Shown in pieces: positions 18,533 through 26,425 of a stretch of DNA of 64,000 bases (position 1 is its first letter; each line of letters opens with the position of its first letter). Source of the stretch: Bartonella sp. HY328. GTDB taxonomy: Bacteria; Pseudomonadota; Alphaproteobacteria; Rhizobiales; Rhizobiaceae. The stretch lies in the NCBI RefSeq assembly GCF_025449335.1, contig NZ_CP104883.1:798501-862500 (forward strand), written 5' to 3'. The translations under genes were made by a program, and so were the position numbers. The notes beneath the pieces are model-generated. The model made no database searches, was not told the DNA's origin, and was given only the letters and a program-made list of their open reading frames with translations.

Positions 18533-19273
18533 ATGAAAAAGTGGATTGGTGCTAGTGTTCTGGCCATCGCAGCTGCAACGGCTTTTTCTAACTCGGCATC
18601 TGCTGCCGATGTTGTAAATCAACAGCCTACACAATATGAAGCGACTCCTGTTGTGCAAGAGGCTTCAAGCCCATGGCAAATTCGTGTACGCGCTTTAGGC
18701 GTTATTCCACAGAATAAGGGTCATGTTAGTCAGATTCCAGATTCAGGTCTTGGGTTCTCAAATACAGTTGTTCCTGAGCTCGATATTACCTATTACTTCA
18801 CCGACAATTTAGCTGCAGAGCTTATTCTTGGTACAACTTATTCAAAAGTTGATAGCCGCCGCTCATTGTCGCAAGCTGGTGCGGGTCGTCTTGGTAAAAC
18901 TTGGATTTTGCCTCCAACACTTACATTGCAATATCACTTCACCAATTTTGGCAACTTTAAGCCTTATGTCGGTGCTGGTGTGAACTATACTTTCTTCTAT
19001 AAAGAAAAAGCATATGCAAATGATGCTGGCATTGGTCTTGATGACTTTAATGTTAAAAATACTTGGGGCGCAGCATTGCAAGTTGGTTTCGACTATATGC
19101 TTGATAAGCATTGGGGTTTAAACTTGGATGTGAAGAAACTTTATTTGCGTCCAGATTGGAGCGGCCGCCTCAATCCAGCAACTGCTAGTGCACTTGGTAT
19201 GGATCCACATATTAGCGGTAAAGCTAAGCTTGATCCTTGGTTAATTGGTGCAGGTATTACCTACCGCTTCTAA
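18533..19273 (+). CDS. ompW: OmpW-family outer-membrane porin
   Basis: A 246-residue eight-stranded outer-membrane barrel. Signal peptide at residues 1-23 (MKKWIGASVLAIAAATAF, cleaved after ASA). The mature chain has SPWQIRVRALGVIP, the classic OmpW first strand, YYFTDNLAAELILGTTY, the LPPTLTLQYHF strand, FKPYVGAGVNYTFFY, and a final strand ending in Tyr-Arg-Phe. An upstream ATG at 18494 is rejected because GGAGAG sits directly before the ATG at 18533. Likely passes small hydrophobic molecules; family members respond to stress and to iron or oxygen. Confidence 0.92.
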   Translation: MKKWIGASVLAIAAATAFSNSASAADVVNQQPTQYEATPVVQEASSPWQIRVRALGVIPQNKGHVSQIPDSGLGFSNTVVPELDITYYFTDNLAAELILGTTYSKVDSRRSLSQAGAGRLGKTWILPPTLTLQYHFTNFGNFKPYVGAGVNYTFFYKEKAYANDAGIGLDDFNVKNTWGAALQVGFDYMLDKHWGLNLDVKKLYLRPDWSGRLNPATASALGMDPHISGKAKLDPWLIGAGITYRF

Positions 19274-19397
19274 TTTATGGGCAATAGAAGTTTAGCTAAC
19301 ATGGTTAAGACCTATTTTGATTGTGTTGGCGCTTCTATTACCTTATCACATTTGGCCAGAGTTTGATGAATTGCGGGGGCTGGTCATCAAACTGCTT

Positions 19398-19436
19398 AAA
19401 GGGAGTGTTTTTTTAAACACTCCCTTTGGCTTTTTA
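19398..19436 (+). terminator. Rho-independent terminator after ompW
   Basis: A 13-bp perfect stem (AAAGGGAGTGTTT with AAACACTCCCTTT) and a downstream T-run. Confidence 0.85.
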
Positions 19437-19891
19437 AAAGCTAAAGAATCTCTATTATTAAGACTGCTATATGGCGATAACCAATTAAAGCCACATTAAT
19501 AATCATAGCGTTAGGCTTAAAGTCTTATACTAGTAGTTTGAATTTACCATTATCTATAATTATGCTTCATAAAGCCCTTGTTCTGCAGGTAAATGTTTGC
19601 AAATTATTGTCTTCGCTTATTTTTAAGCTGAACCAAGTTTAGTTAAACATGATAGCAATGACATGCGTGCCATAAGTCACAATTGCGCGTCTTAGTATAG
19701 CGTTTGTGGGCTGTTACTACCAAAAATATTCATATTTTAGGTTAGTTGACTTATGCTAATACGCAAAGGAATAAGTCATTTCCACGACGAATTTAAAACT
19801 TTAGCAAGGAACAAGAGTGGCTTTATAATCAATAGTTATTTGTTTTTAAAAATTGATTGTGCCAACGTAATTTAACCAAAAATAGATGCAT
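19437..19891. other. Intergenic stretch, no gene recognised
   Basis: About 450 bases between the ompW and groEL terminators. No convincing coding frame or RNA structure was found on either strand. Confidence 0.45.
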
Positions 19892-19920
19892 AAAAAAAGC
19901 GGCTCGATGAGCCGCTTTTC
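19892..19920 (-). terminator. Rho-independent terminator of groESL
   Basis: Read on the minus strand, AAGCGGCTC, loop ATC, GAGCCGCTT, then a run of T, just after groEL. Confidence 0.88.
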
Positions 19921-19944
19921 TGTATCTGATAGAGGTTAGGACTA

Positions 19945-21588
19945 TTAGAAGTCCATACCGCCCATACCACCCATGCCGCCACCTGGCATTGCAGGCATTG
20001 CAGATTCTTTCTTAGGAAGTTCTGCAATCATGGCTTCAGTGGTTACAAGAAGACCAGCAACTGATGCTGCGTTTTGTAAGGCAGAGCGAACAACCTTAAC
20101 TGGATCAACAATACCAAGAGCGATAAGATCACCATATTCGCCAGTTGCAGTGTTGTAGCCAAATGTGTCAGCGCTGTTTTCAAGGATCTTGCCAACAACG
20201 ATTGAAGCTTCATCACCAGCATTGGTTGCGATCTGACGAGCAGGAGCTTGTAGAGCGCGACGAACAAGGTTGATACCAGCATCTTGGTCAGCATTGATAC
20301 CCTTAACGGTGATGCCGTTAGCAGCGCGAAGAAGTGCAGTACCACCACCAGGAACAATACCTTCTTCAACAGCGGCGCGAGTTGCATTCAATGCATCGTC
20401 AACGCGGTCTTTCTTTTCCTTAACTTCAACTTCAGTTGCACCGCCAACGCGGATAACTGCAACGCCACCAGCAAGCTTAGCAAGACGTTCTTGAAGTTTT
20501 TCACGGTCATAATCAGAAGTTGTTTCTTCGATCTGAGCCTTAATCTGGCTAACGCGTGCATTGATTTCAGCTTTTTCACCAGCACCATCAACGATTGTGG
20601 TGGTTTCTTTAGTGATAGCAACTTTCTTCGCACGGCCAAGCATGTCAAGAGTTACGTTTTCAAGCTTAATGCCGATATCTTCAGAAATAACCTGACCTGC
20701 TGTAAGAACAGCGATATCTTCAAGCATTGCCTTACGACGATCGCCAAAGCCAGGAGCCTTAACAGCCGCGATTTTCAAACCACCGCGAAGCTTGTTAACA
20801 ACGAGAGTTGCCAATGCTTCACCTTCTACATCTTCAGCGATGATGAGAAGTGGCTTACCGGTCTGAACGATAGCTTCAAGAACAGGAAGAAGAGCTTGCA
20901 AGTTTGAAAGCTTCTTTTCATGGATAAGGATGTAAGGATCATCAAGATCTGCCACCATCTTTTCAGCATTGGTGACGAAATATGGTGAAAGGTAACCGCG
21001 GTCGAACTGCATACCTTCAACAACTTCAAGCTCTGTTTCAGCAGTTTTAGCTTCTTCAACAGTGATAACGCCTTCATTGCCAACTTTTTGCATGGCTTCA
21101 GCAATCATCTTACCGATTTCTGCTTCACCATTTGCTGAAATTGTACCAACTTGAGCAACTTCATCAGATGTGTTGATTTTTTTTGCTTTTTTAAGCAATA
21201 CACCAACAACTTCAGCAACTGCTGCATCAATACCGCGCTTTACATCCATTGGGTTCATGCCGGCAGCAACAGCTTTTGCGCCTTCTTGAACGATAGCTTG
21301 TGCAAGAACAGTTGCAGTTGTTGTACCATCACCAGCGATATCGTTGGTTTTAGAAGCAACTTCACGCACCATTTGTGCGCCCATATTTTCGAACTTATCT
21401 TCAAGTTCGATTTCTTTAGCAACTGAAACGCCATCTTTAGTGATGCGTGGTGCACCAAATGACTTTTCAATAACAACATTACGGCCTTTTGGACCTAGTG
21501 TTACTTTAACAGCGTTGGCAAGGATATCAACACCGCGCAACATGCGCTCACGTGCTTCACGGCCAAATTTGACTTCTTTAGCAGCCAT
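19945..21588 (-). CDS. groEL: 60 kDa chaperonin GroEL
   Basis: The 547-residue ATP-dependent folding chamber subunit. It begins MAAKEVKFGREARERML, has the DGTTTATVLAQAIV nucleotide segment, GFGDRRKAMLEDIAVLTAG, the GGGTALLRAA segment and the Gly/Met tail GGGMGGMGGMDF. Full length for the family, with AAAGGAG before the start. groES lies 76 bases upstream, and the pair is controlled by the CIRCE element before groES. A single conventional copy; no sign of divergence. Confidence 0.98.
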   Translation of the reverse strand: MAAKEVKFGREARERMLRGVDILANAVKVTLGPKGRNVVIEKSFGAPRITKDGVSVAKEIELEDKFENMGAQMVREVASKTNDIAGDGTTTATVLAQAIVQEGAKAVAAGMNPMDVKRGIDAAVAEVVGVLLKKAKKINTSDEVAQVGTISANGEAEIGKMIAEAMQKVGNEGVITVEEAKTAETELEVVEGMQFDRGYLSPYFVTNAEKMVADLDDPYILIHEKKLSNLQALLPVLEAIVQTGKPLLIIAEDVEGEALATLVVNKLRGGLKIAAVKAPGFGDRRKAMLEDIAVLTAGQVISEDIGIKLENVTLDMLGRAKKVAITKETTTIVDGAGEKAEINARVSQIKAQIEETTSDYDREKLQERLAKLAGGVAVIRVGGATEVEVKEKKDRVDDALNATRAAVEEGIVPGGGTALLRAANGITVKGINADQDAGINLVRRALQAPARQIATNAGDEASIVVGKILENSADTFGYNTATGEYGDLIALGIVDPVKVVRSALQNAASVAGLLVTTEAMIAELPKKESAMPAMPGGGMGGMGGMDF

Positions 21589-21664
21589 TTATTTAACTCC
21601 TTTTAGGGAAATTTCCCAAATTTTTAAAATTAGGCGAATAGGTATAGGCTCAAAAGCTAATGGA

Positions 21665-21961
21665 TTAGCCGAGAATACCCATAATGTCGGATTCTTTCAT
21701 GATCAAAAGGTCTTCGCCACCAAGCTTGACTTCAGTGCCAGACCATTTGCCGAAAAGAACGCGATCGCCAGCTTTAACGTCGAGAGCAGCAACCTTGCCG
21801 TTTTCATCACGTGCGCCTGGTCCAACAGCAACAACTTCACCTTCTTGAGGCTTTTCTTTGGCGCTATCAGGAATGATGATACCACCAGCAGTCTTTTCTT
21901 CTGATTCAACGCGGCGAACCACAACACGGTCGTGGAGCGGGCGGAAATTTGGTGTAGCCAT
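21665..21961 (-). CDS. groES: 10 kDa co-chaperonin GroES
   Basis: The 98-residue lid of the GroEL chamber. It begins MATPNFRPLHDRVVVRR, contains EEKTAGGIIIPDSAKEKP (the mobile loop) and ends with KESDIMGILG. A longer frame reaching position 22033 is open, but those extra 24 codons run into the CIRCE operator and do not resemble GroES. First gene of the groES-groEL operon. Confidence 0.97.
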   Translation of the reverse strand: MATPNFRPLHDRVVVRRVESEEKTAGGIIIPDSAKEKPQEGEVVAVGPGARDENGKVAALDVKAGDRVLFGKWSGTEVKLGGEDLLIMKESDIMGILG

Positions 21962-22022
21962 GGTTTTTACCCTTAGTAAAAATGTTAACTTAAATAATTG
22001 AACAGGCTTTACGCCTTTGTTG

Positions 22023-22049
22023 TTAGCACTCAATGTTTGAGAGTGCTAA
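22023..22049 (-). promoter_or_regulatory. CIRCE operator (HrcA site)
   Basis: TTAGCACTC, nine bases, GAGTGCTAA: an exact CIRCE inverted repeat about 60 bases upstream of the groES start. HrcA binding here represses groESL until heat stress. Confidence 0.96.
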
Positions 22050-22557
22050 CGCTGCAATAGAGATAAAAATTGAATAGTCATTTGTCAAGGAATGAAGAAA
22101 AATATTTTTTATTTTTTTAAAAAAATATTTATTACTTTTATCAGCTGTTTGAAATTAGCTTTAATGTGCGCGTGAATTACGACATTTATAAGTTGAAAAG
22201 AAATCGATCTCTAACTTGTTTAAAATGCGCCTAGATCGCTTTTAAAATGTTGCTATTAAAAGATATTTTGCAACGCATTTTCCAATTTCTATCCCTTTAA
22301 AATGACATATATCATGGAAATGACATGGTAATATGACAAATTAAAAGACTAATAGCTTATTTTTGAACATTGTCCCATCTAAACGGCGTGGAAAGAAAAA
22401 ACTTGGCCCTTGCAGTTTTTGTTTCAATTGCAAAAACCAACTTTAATACAATATATGCCGCTGCGTTCGGGTGAAGCAGGCTACGAAACGGTTAAGGACA
22501 TGCGCCTATTGGGAAGAGGTTAAGGAAGCTACTTGCAAGTTGGCTGGGTTGTGGTCC
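22050..22557. other. Intergenic stretch with a GC-richer 3' part
   Basis: Promoter side of groES followed by AT-rich DNA. From about 22440 to 22557 the composition rises and short complementary segments appear (AAGGAC near 22495 with GTCCTT near 22555), which could be a small RNA or a gene fragment. No protein family is recognisable. Confidence 0.35.
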
Positions 22558-22860
22558 TTAAGTCTCATCATCTTCCAAATAACGGGTTGAACGCCATATT
22601 GTCAAAGTTTCATTAATGTTATCGCGTACAAAATGCATCGCGCTATCACGGTCATAGCCTTCATCGCGTAATTGATCATAATCTGTATAATTATGGCGGA
22701 TATAGGCAATGGCAGCCAACCAAATAGCGATTGATGGCGGAAACTTGCGTAAATGCGGGGCGTTTACCGCTTCTTTGATCGCTTCCGCATCAATAAAAGG
22801 AATAGCTGGAAAAAGCTCATTTAAAATTTTGCTTTTGCTTTGGTTTCTTTTGGTTGTCAT
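22558..22860 (-). CDS. DUF2293 domain protein
   Basis: A 100-residue protein whose whole length matches the DUF2293 pattern: PAIPFIDAEAIKEAV, HLRKFPPSIAIWLAAIAYIR, then HTDYD-like NYTDYDQLRDEGYDRDSA and a C-terminal FVRDNINETLTIWR. Function unknown. The N-terminus is basic and the rest helical, with no membrane segment. Monocistronic. A weak ribosome binding site does not weaken the call because the match is end to end. Confidence 0.82.
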   Translation of the reverse strand: MTTKRNQSKSKILNELFPAIPFIDAEAIKEAVNAPHLRKFPPSIAIWLAAIAYIRHNYTDYDQLRDEGYDRDSAMHFVRDNINETLTIWRSTRYLEDDET

Positions 22861-23110
22861 TTTATTCTATTAAGTGCAAAAAATTTAATCATTTTATGGG
22901 GCTTGAAACGACTTTAAACGTAAAGTGGCTATATTTTGTGAAAATACTTTATTCATTTATCTATAAGATTATTTTGGCAAAAAAATGTAAATTAAATTTC
23001 AGTTGAACTTTTTATAACCAAATAAACAAAAACAATATAATCTTAAACTTCCCACGGTATGAGAATTGTTTTAAGATCGCATAAATAGATTAGACAGTTG
23101 GAGTTAACAA

Positions 23111-24223
23111 ATGAGCAAGACGGTTAGAGTTAATTTGGGCGAACGTAGCTATGATATTTTAATTGGCTCTAATCTTATTAATTCATGCGGTGAGCTAATC
23201 TCGTCACGGTTTAAAGGCGTAAGAACAGCCATTGTAACTGATAGCAATGTTGCAAAAATCCATCTTAAAACGGTGGAGGATAGTTTAAAGCAAGCTGGTA
23301 TTGATAATACATCCATCATTGTTGATGCGGGAGAAAAATCAAAATCCTTTCCTGTTTTACAAAAAGTTGTCAGTGATATTCTTGACGCCAAATTAGAGCG
23401 CGGCGATATGGTTTTGGCGCTTGGCGGCGGCGTTGTTGGTGATTTAACTGGTTTTGCTGCTGGCATCGTTCGCCGTGGCATGGGCTTTATCCAAGTGCCA
23501 ACCTCGCTTTTGGCGCAAGTTGATTCTTCAGTTGGCGGTAAAACTGGCATTAATACAGCACATGGAAAAAACTTGGTTGGCGTTTTTTATCAGCCAGAAC
23601 TCGTGCTTGCTGACACCGAGGTGCTTGACACATTAAGCAAACGCGAATTTCGGGCTGGATATGCCGAGGTTGTTAAATATGGGCTTATTAACCAACCGGA
23701 TTTTTTTGAATGGTTGGAAAAAAATTGGCAAGGCGTTTTTGCAGGTGGCAGCGAGCGGGTTAGTGCAATTGCCCGTTCATGCCAATCAAAGGCCGATGTT
23801 GTTGCCCGTGACGAACGCGAGTCGGGGGAGCGTGCTTTACTTAATTTAGGCCATACATTTGGCCATGCTTTAGAAACTGCTACCCATTATGATAGTAGCC
23901 GACTTGTTCACGGTGAAGGAGTGGCGATTGGCATGGTACTTGCCTATGAATTTTCAGCAAAATTAAATCTTTGTGCGCCGGAAGTGGCTTTACGCGTGCG
24001 TGCGCATTTAAAAGAAGTGGGCCTACCGACAGATCTTGGTGATGTGGCAGGCGGCTTGCCTGATGCAGAAACCTTAATGGGCTTTATCGCACAAGATAAA
24101 AAAGTTGAACGTGGCGCCTTAACATTTATCCTCACGCGGGGGCTTGGCCAGTCTTTTGTGGCAAAAAATATCGCAACTTCTGATGTTTTAGCCTTTTTAC
24201 AAGAAAAACTTGCCAAAATTTAA
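23111..24223 (+). CDS. aroB: 3-dehydroquinate synthase
   Basis: A 370-residue NAD- and zinc-dependent enzyme converting DAHP to 3-dehydroquinate in the shikimate pathway. The NAD site is LALGGGVVGDLTGFAAG; the active-site run VPTSLLAQVDSSVGGKTGIN and the zinc ligands in NLGHTFGHALE and VHGEGVAIGM are intact. GGAGTTAAC precedes the ATG. Relatives usually have aroK immediately upstream; here no aroK is nearby and aroB stands alone. The pathway partner aroQ lies 28 kb away in this window. Confidence 0.96.
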   Translation: MSKTVRVNLGERSYDILIGSNLINSCGELISSRFKGVRTAIVTDSNVAKIHLKTVEDSLKQAGIDNTSIIVDAGEKSKSFPVLQKVVSDILDAKLERGDMVLALGGGVVGDLTGFAAGIVRRGMGFIQVPTSLLAQVDSSVGGKTGINTAHGKNLVGVFYQPELVLADTEVLDTLSKREFRAGYAEVVKYGLINQPDFFEWLEKNWQGVFAGGSERVSAIARSCQSKADVVARDERESGERALLNLGHTFGHALETATHYDSSRLVHGEGVAIGMVLAYEFSAKLNLCAPEVALRVRAHLKEVGLPTDLGDVAGGLPDAETLMGFIAQDKKVERGALTFILTRGLGQSFVAKNIATSDVLAFLQEKLAKI

Positions 24224-24274
24224 CAATCGCTAGTTGATCCTTCAATCGTTATTGGTTAAGAGAAAGGCATCAAT

Positions 24275-24617
24275 GTCCACGTAGCTCAGTAGGATAGAGC
24301 ACAGGATTCCTAAAAATTGGGCGTTGCAGCTGGGAAACCCTGCAACGGATCTGCTCAAATTCGGGGAAAGCTTTATTGTTGCGATTTGTCCAACAATGTG
24401 CCAATCCCGAGCCAAGCTTTCAATGTTTTAGCGCAAGCTAACAATTATTGAAAGAAGGTGTAGAGACTGGACGGGCAGCACCTAAAGGTTAAATGTAATG
24501 TTTACCAATGGTGAAGGGACAGTCCAGACCACAAACATAGATGATCCATCTATGGCGATGAAAATCGTAGTGGTATGAATCCTGGGGTCGGGGGTTCGAA
24601 TCCCTTCGTGGACACCA
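24275..24617 (+). tRNA. tRNA-Arg(CCU) interrupted by a group I intron
   Basis: The exons 24275-24311 and 24578-24617 join to a 77-nt tRNA including encoded CCA. The acceptor stem is GTCCACG/CGTGGAC, D arm GCTC...GAGC, anticodon stem CAGGA/TCCTG with loop TTCCTAA (anticodon CCT), and T loop TTCGAAT. The T stem contains two G-U pairs. Without removing the insert neither anticodon stem nor loop can form. The exon-intron boundary follows the third anticodon base. Decodes AGG. Confidence 0.93.
24312..24577 (+). other. Group I intron (266 nt) in tRNA-Arg(CCU)
   Basis: A self-splicing-type group I intron. The 5' exon ends in U, which pairs with the GGG guide at 24319-24321 as a U-G wobble, and the intron ends in G (24577). 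A P2 hairpin is formed by GTTGCAG (24323-24329) and CTGCAAC (24340-24346). The core has the Q-like AATCCCGAGCCAAGC at 24403-24417, the R-like GTGTAGAGACTGGACGGG at 24458-24475 and the S-like ACAGTCC near 24519-24525, GACTG/CAGTC making P7. No homing endonuclease frame is present. Introns at this position of tRNA-Arg(CCU) are known in Agrobacterium and other alphaproteobacteria. Confidence 0.92.
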
Positions 24618-24725
24618 TAACCTCTTTGTATCATGCAATTTATTGTTTTTATTGAATTTTTTAAGTTGATGGCAAAAAGATATAAGGTTAGGGCTTAGAG
24701 TTAAAACTTTCCCTAAAGGCATTTG

Positions 24726-25325
24726 ATGGACGCATTTTTTTATGGCCTCGCAAATGGGCTGAGTTTTTTAGTAGTGATTGGTGCGCAAAATGCCTTTATT
24801 TTGAAGCAAGGATTAAAGCGCGAATATGTTTTTATTTTATGCTTAACCTGCGCCTTATCCGATGCTTTATTGATTGCCTTTGGTGTAACTGGCTTTCACG
24901 TCGTTTTACAAAGCCTACCTTGGATTGAACCGTTAATGCGGTGGGGTGGTGGTTTATTTTTGCTGTGGTATGGTAGCAAAAGTGCAATTGCAGCCTACAG
25001 AGCTAATGGAAATATGGAACTTGGCAGCACGCAAAAAATATCCCTTGCAAGTGCTGTTTTAACCTGCCTTGCTTTAACATGGCTTAACCCGCATGTTTAT
25101 CTTGATACAGTGGTTTTGCTTGGCACTGTCTCCACCCAATTTGCCCCTCATCAATATTTATTTGGGCTTGGTGCGGTGATAGGTTCATTTTTATTCTTTT
25201 TTGGTCTCGGGTTTGGCGCTCGTTTTTTACGGCCAATTTTTAACAATTCTCGTTCATGGCAAATACTTGATAGCATTATTGCACTTATCATGTGGGCTAT
25301 TGCGATAAAGCTTTTATTTTTTTGA
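24726..25325 (+). CDS. LysE/ArgO-type amino-acid exporter
   Basis: A 199-residue inner-membrane protein with about six transmembrane segments that probably exports basic amino acids (lysine or arginine). The diagnostic start is FFYGLANGLSFLVVIGAQNAFILKQGL, with the conserved GAQNAF motif, and the mid-protein ALTWLNPHVYLDTVVLLG matches LysE/ArgO. The ATG at 24726 is preferred over the TTG one codon before it. It lies about 110 bases after the tRNA gene; no regulator of the LysG/ArgP type is beside it. Confidence 0.87.
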   Translation: MDAFFYGLANGLSFLVVIGAQNAFILKQGLKREYVFILCLTCALSDALLIAFGVTGFHVVLQSLPWIEPLMRWGGGLFLLWYGSKSAIAAYRANGNMELGSTQKISLASAVLTCLALTWLNPHVYLDTVVLLGTVSTQFAPHQYLFGLGAVIGSFLFFFGLGFGARFLRPIFNNSRSWQILDSIIALIMWAIAIKLLFF

Positions 25326-25452
25326 AATTAAATGCTTGTTTATTAGCAGTCAATTTGCTGAGATAGCGCATAGCTTTTTAAGTGAACCATGTTATATGGC
25401 CGCCGACTGTGATTATACTATTGGTGATTAGATATGCCAACCATTACAAGCA

Positions 25453-25551
25453 ATGAAAATGGTATTGATATAACTAAGGCTCCTTATTGCCTTTTTCTTG
25501 GTGGCTGGATGTGCAACCAAAGCAAAGATGGTATCTTTGTTTATGATATGA
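25453..25551 (+). pseudogene. Possible lipoprotein signal-peptide remnant
   Basis: In one frame an ATG opens MKMVLI, meets TAA at 25471, then continues with LRLLIAFFLVAGCATKAK, which has a hydrophobic core and a lipobox (LVAGC), and ends after 32 codons. An in-frame stop in a lipoprotein leader suggests a decayed gene. A 48-codon frame (25434-25580) overlaps in another register but looks like chance. The remaining DNA from 25326 to 25646 shows nothing else. Confidence 0.3.
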
Positions 25552-25646
25552 GACACAGCAAAACTATAACTGAAAACTAGCAAAATCTATCTTACTTTTT
25601 GCGCATGCTCGCTTATCAACCTATAAAACAGCTATTGGCTAAACAA

Positions 25647-25820
25647 TTATTGGCGATGCAATATTATAGGGATTGCCCAGATAATCAGCGCAATAATAAT
25701 CATCAGGATTAAAGCTGTTGCCATGCGTATAAAATCGAAATTAATCGCATCGCTTGGGAAAAATAAACCAGCTACAGTCCCAGCAAAATTTAATATCATT
25801 TGAGCAAGTTCGCGTAACAT
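25647..25820 (-). CDS. Small hypothetical membrane protein
   Basis: A 57-residue protein starting MLRELAQMILNFAG, with a hydrophobic first half and a clear membrane helix at residues 32-53 (IRMATALILMIIIALIIWAIP). A very good ribosome binding site (GGAGGTG) precedes the chosen ATG by five bases, which favours a real gene over chance; an ATG five codons further upstream would waste that site. I do not recognise a family. Single gene, function unknown. Confidence 0.5.
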   Translation of the reverse strand: MLRELAQMILNFAGTVAGLFFPSDAINFDFIRMATALILMIIIALIIWAIPIILHRQ

Positions 25821-25835
25821 GGCCACCTCCATCAT

Positions 25836-26149
25836 CTTTAAATTATAATACGCCTTTTAAATCATTCTAACAAGCTATTAAATCAACATTGAAGAATGGG
25901 GGCAAAACTGCAAATTTAATATATTGGTGGTAGTTTCGGCAAGCTCGGCTGGTTTAGCGCCAGACCACTAATCAAATAACTTTTCGTTAAAATAACATTG
26001 CGAACGATCATAGGGCGATAAAAGCGTGATTTGTAATTATTATAATTAAGTTGGGGCAATCTGTCTTATTTACGTATTTAGCCTCTAGAAATGTTTTAAA
26101 AGATATGCCATCCTTATTATTAAGCAGGAAAAAACATTTTTCCATCTTG
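25836..26149. other. Promoter region of gcvTHP
   Basis: About 310 bases of AT-rich DNA upstream of the glycine riboswitch. No gene was seen. The gcv promoter should lie in the last 100 bases. Confidence 0.4.
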
Positions 26150-26330
26150 CTGCGGGAGAGAATTTTTCAATAAATCGCCGAAGGGGAAAACCGCCCGTAA
26201 TCTCTCAGGCAAAAGGACCGCAGCTAAGATAAAGTAACTCTGGAAAGTCGGGGGAAACCTCGCGCCGAAGGTGTAAGTGGATTTCTCCACGAGTCTCTCA
26301 GGCTCTCGACAGAGGGGCACAATAGTAATC
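26150..26330 (+). promoter_or_regulatory. Tandem glycine riboswitch
   Basis: Two glycine aptamers in series upstream of gcvT. Aptamer 1 begins GCGGGAGAG near 26152, has CGCCGAAGGGG and closes with TCTCTCAGGCAAAAGGACCGC. Aptamer 2 begins near 26238 with ACTCTGGAAAG, has CGCCGAAGGTG and closes with TCTCTCAGGCTCTCGACAGAG. The repeated CCGAAGG and CTCTCAGGC signatures and the short linker are diagnostic. In other bacteria glycine turns this switch on, so excess glycine would induce glycine cleavage. Confidence 0.96.
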
Positions 26331-26425
26331 TGCCTATCATGAAGATAGCGCGGACATTGTGTTTTGGTATGCGGGCAAGAAAATAAAAACTCTTTCCCAG
26401 GTGCCAGCCTTTTATGGGAGAGATT

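Noticed and set aside
19317..19499. Open frame of 60 codons downstream of ompW
   Set aside because: It crosses the ompW terminator and shows no conserved protein features.
20284..20907. Long open frame opposite groEL
   Set aside because: Antisense shadow of a strongly conserved gene with biased codon use; translated product has no protein-like pattern.
24489..24722. Open frame over the intron and tRNA-Arg 3' exon
   Set aside because: It lies on the opposite strand of a structured RNA gene; its sequence is the tRNA read as protein.
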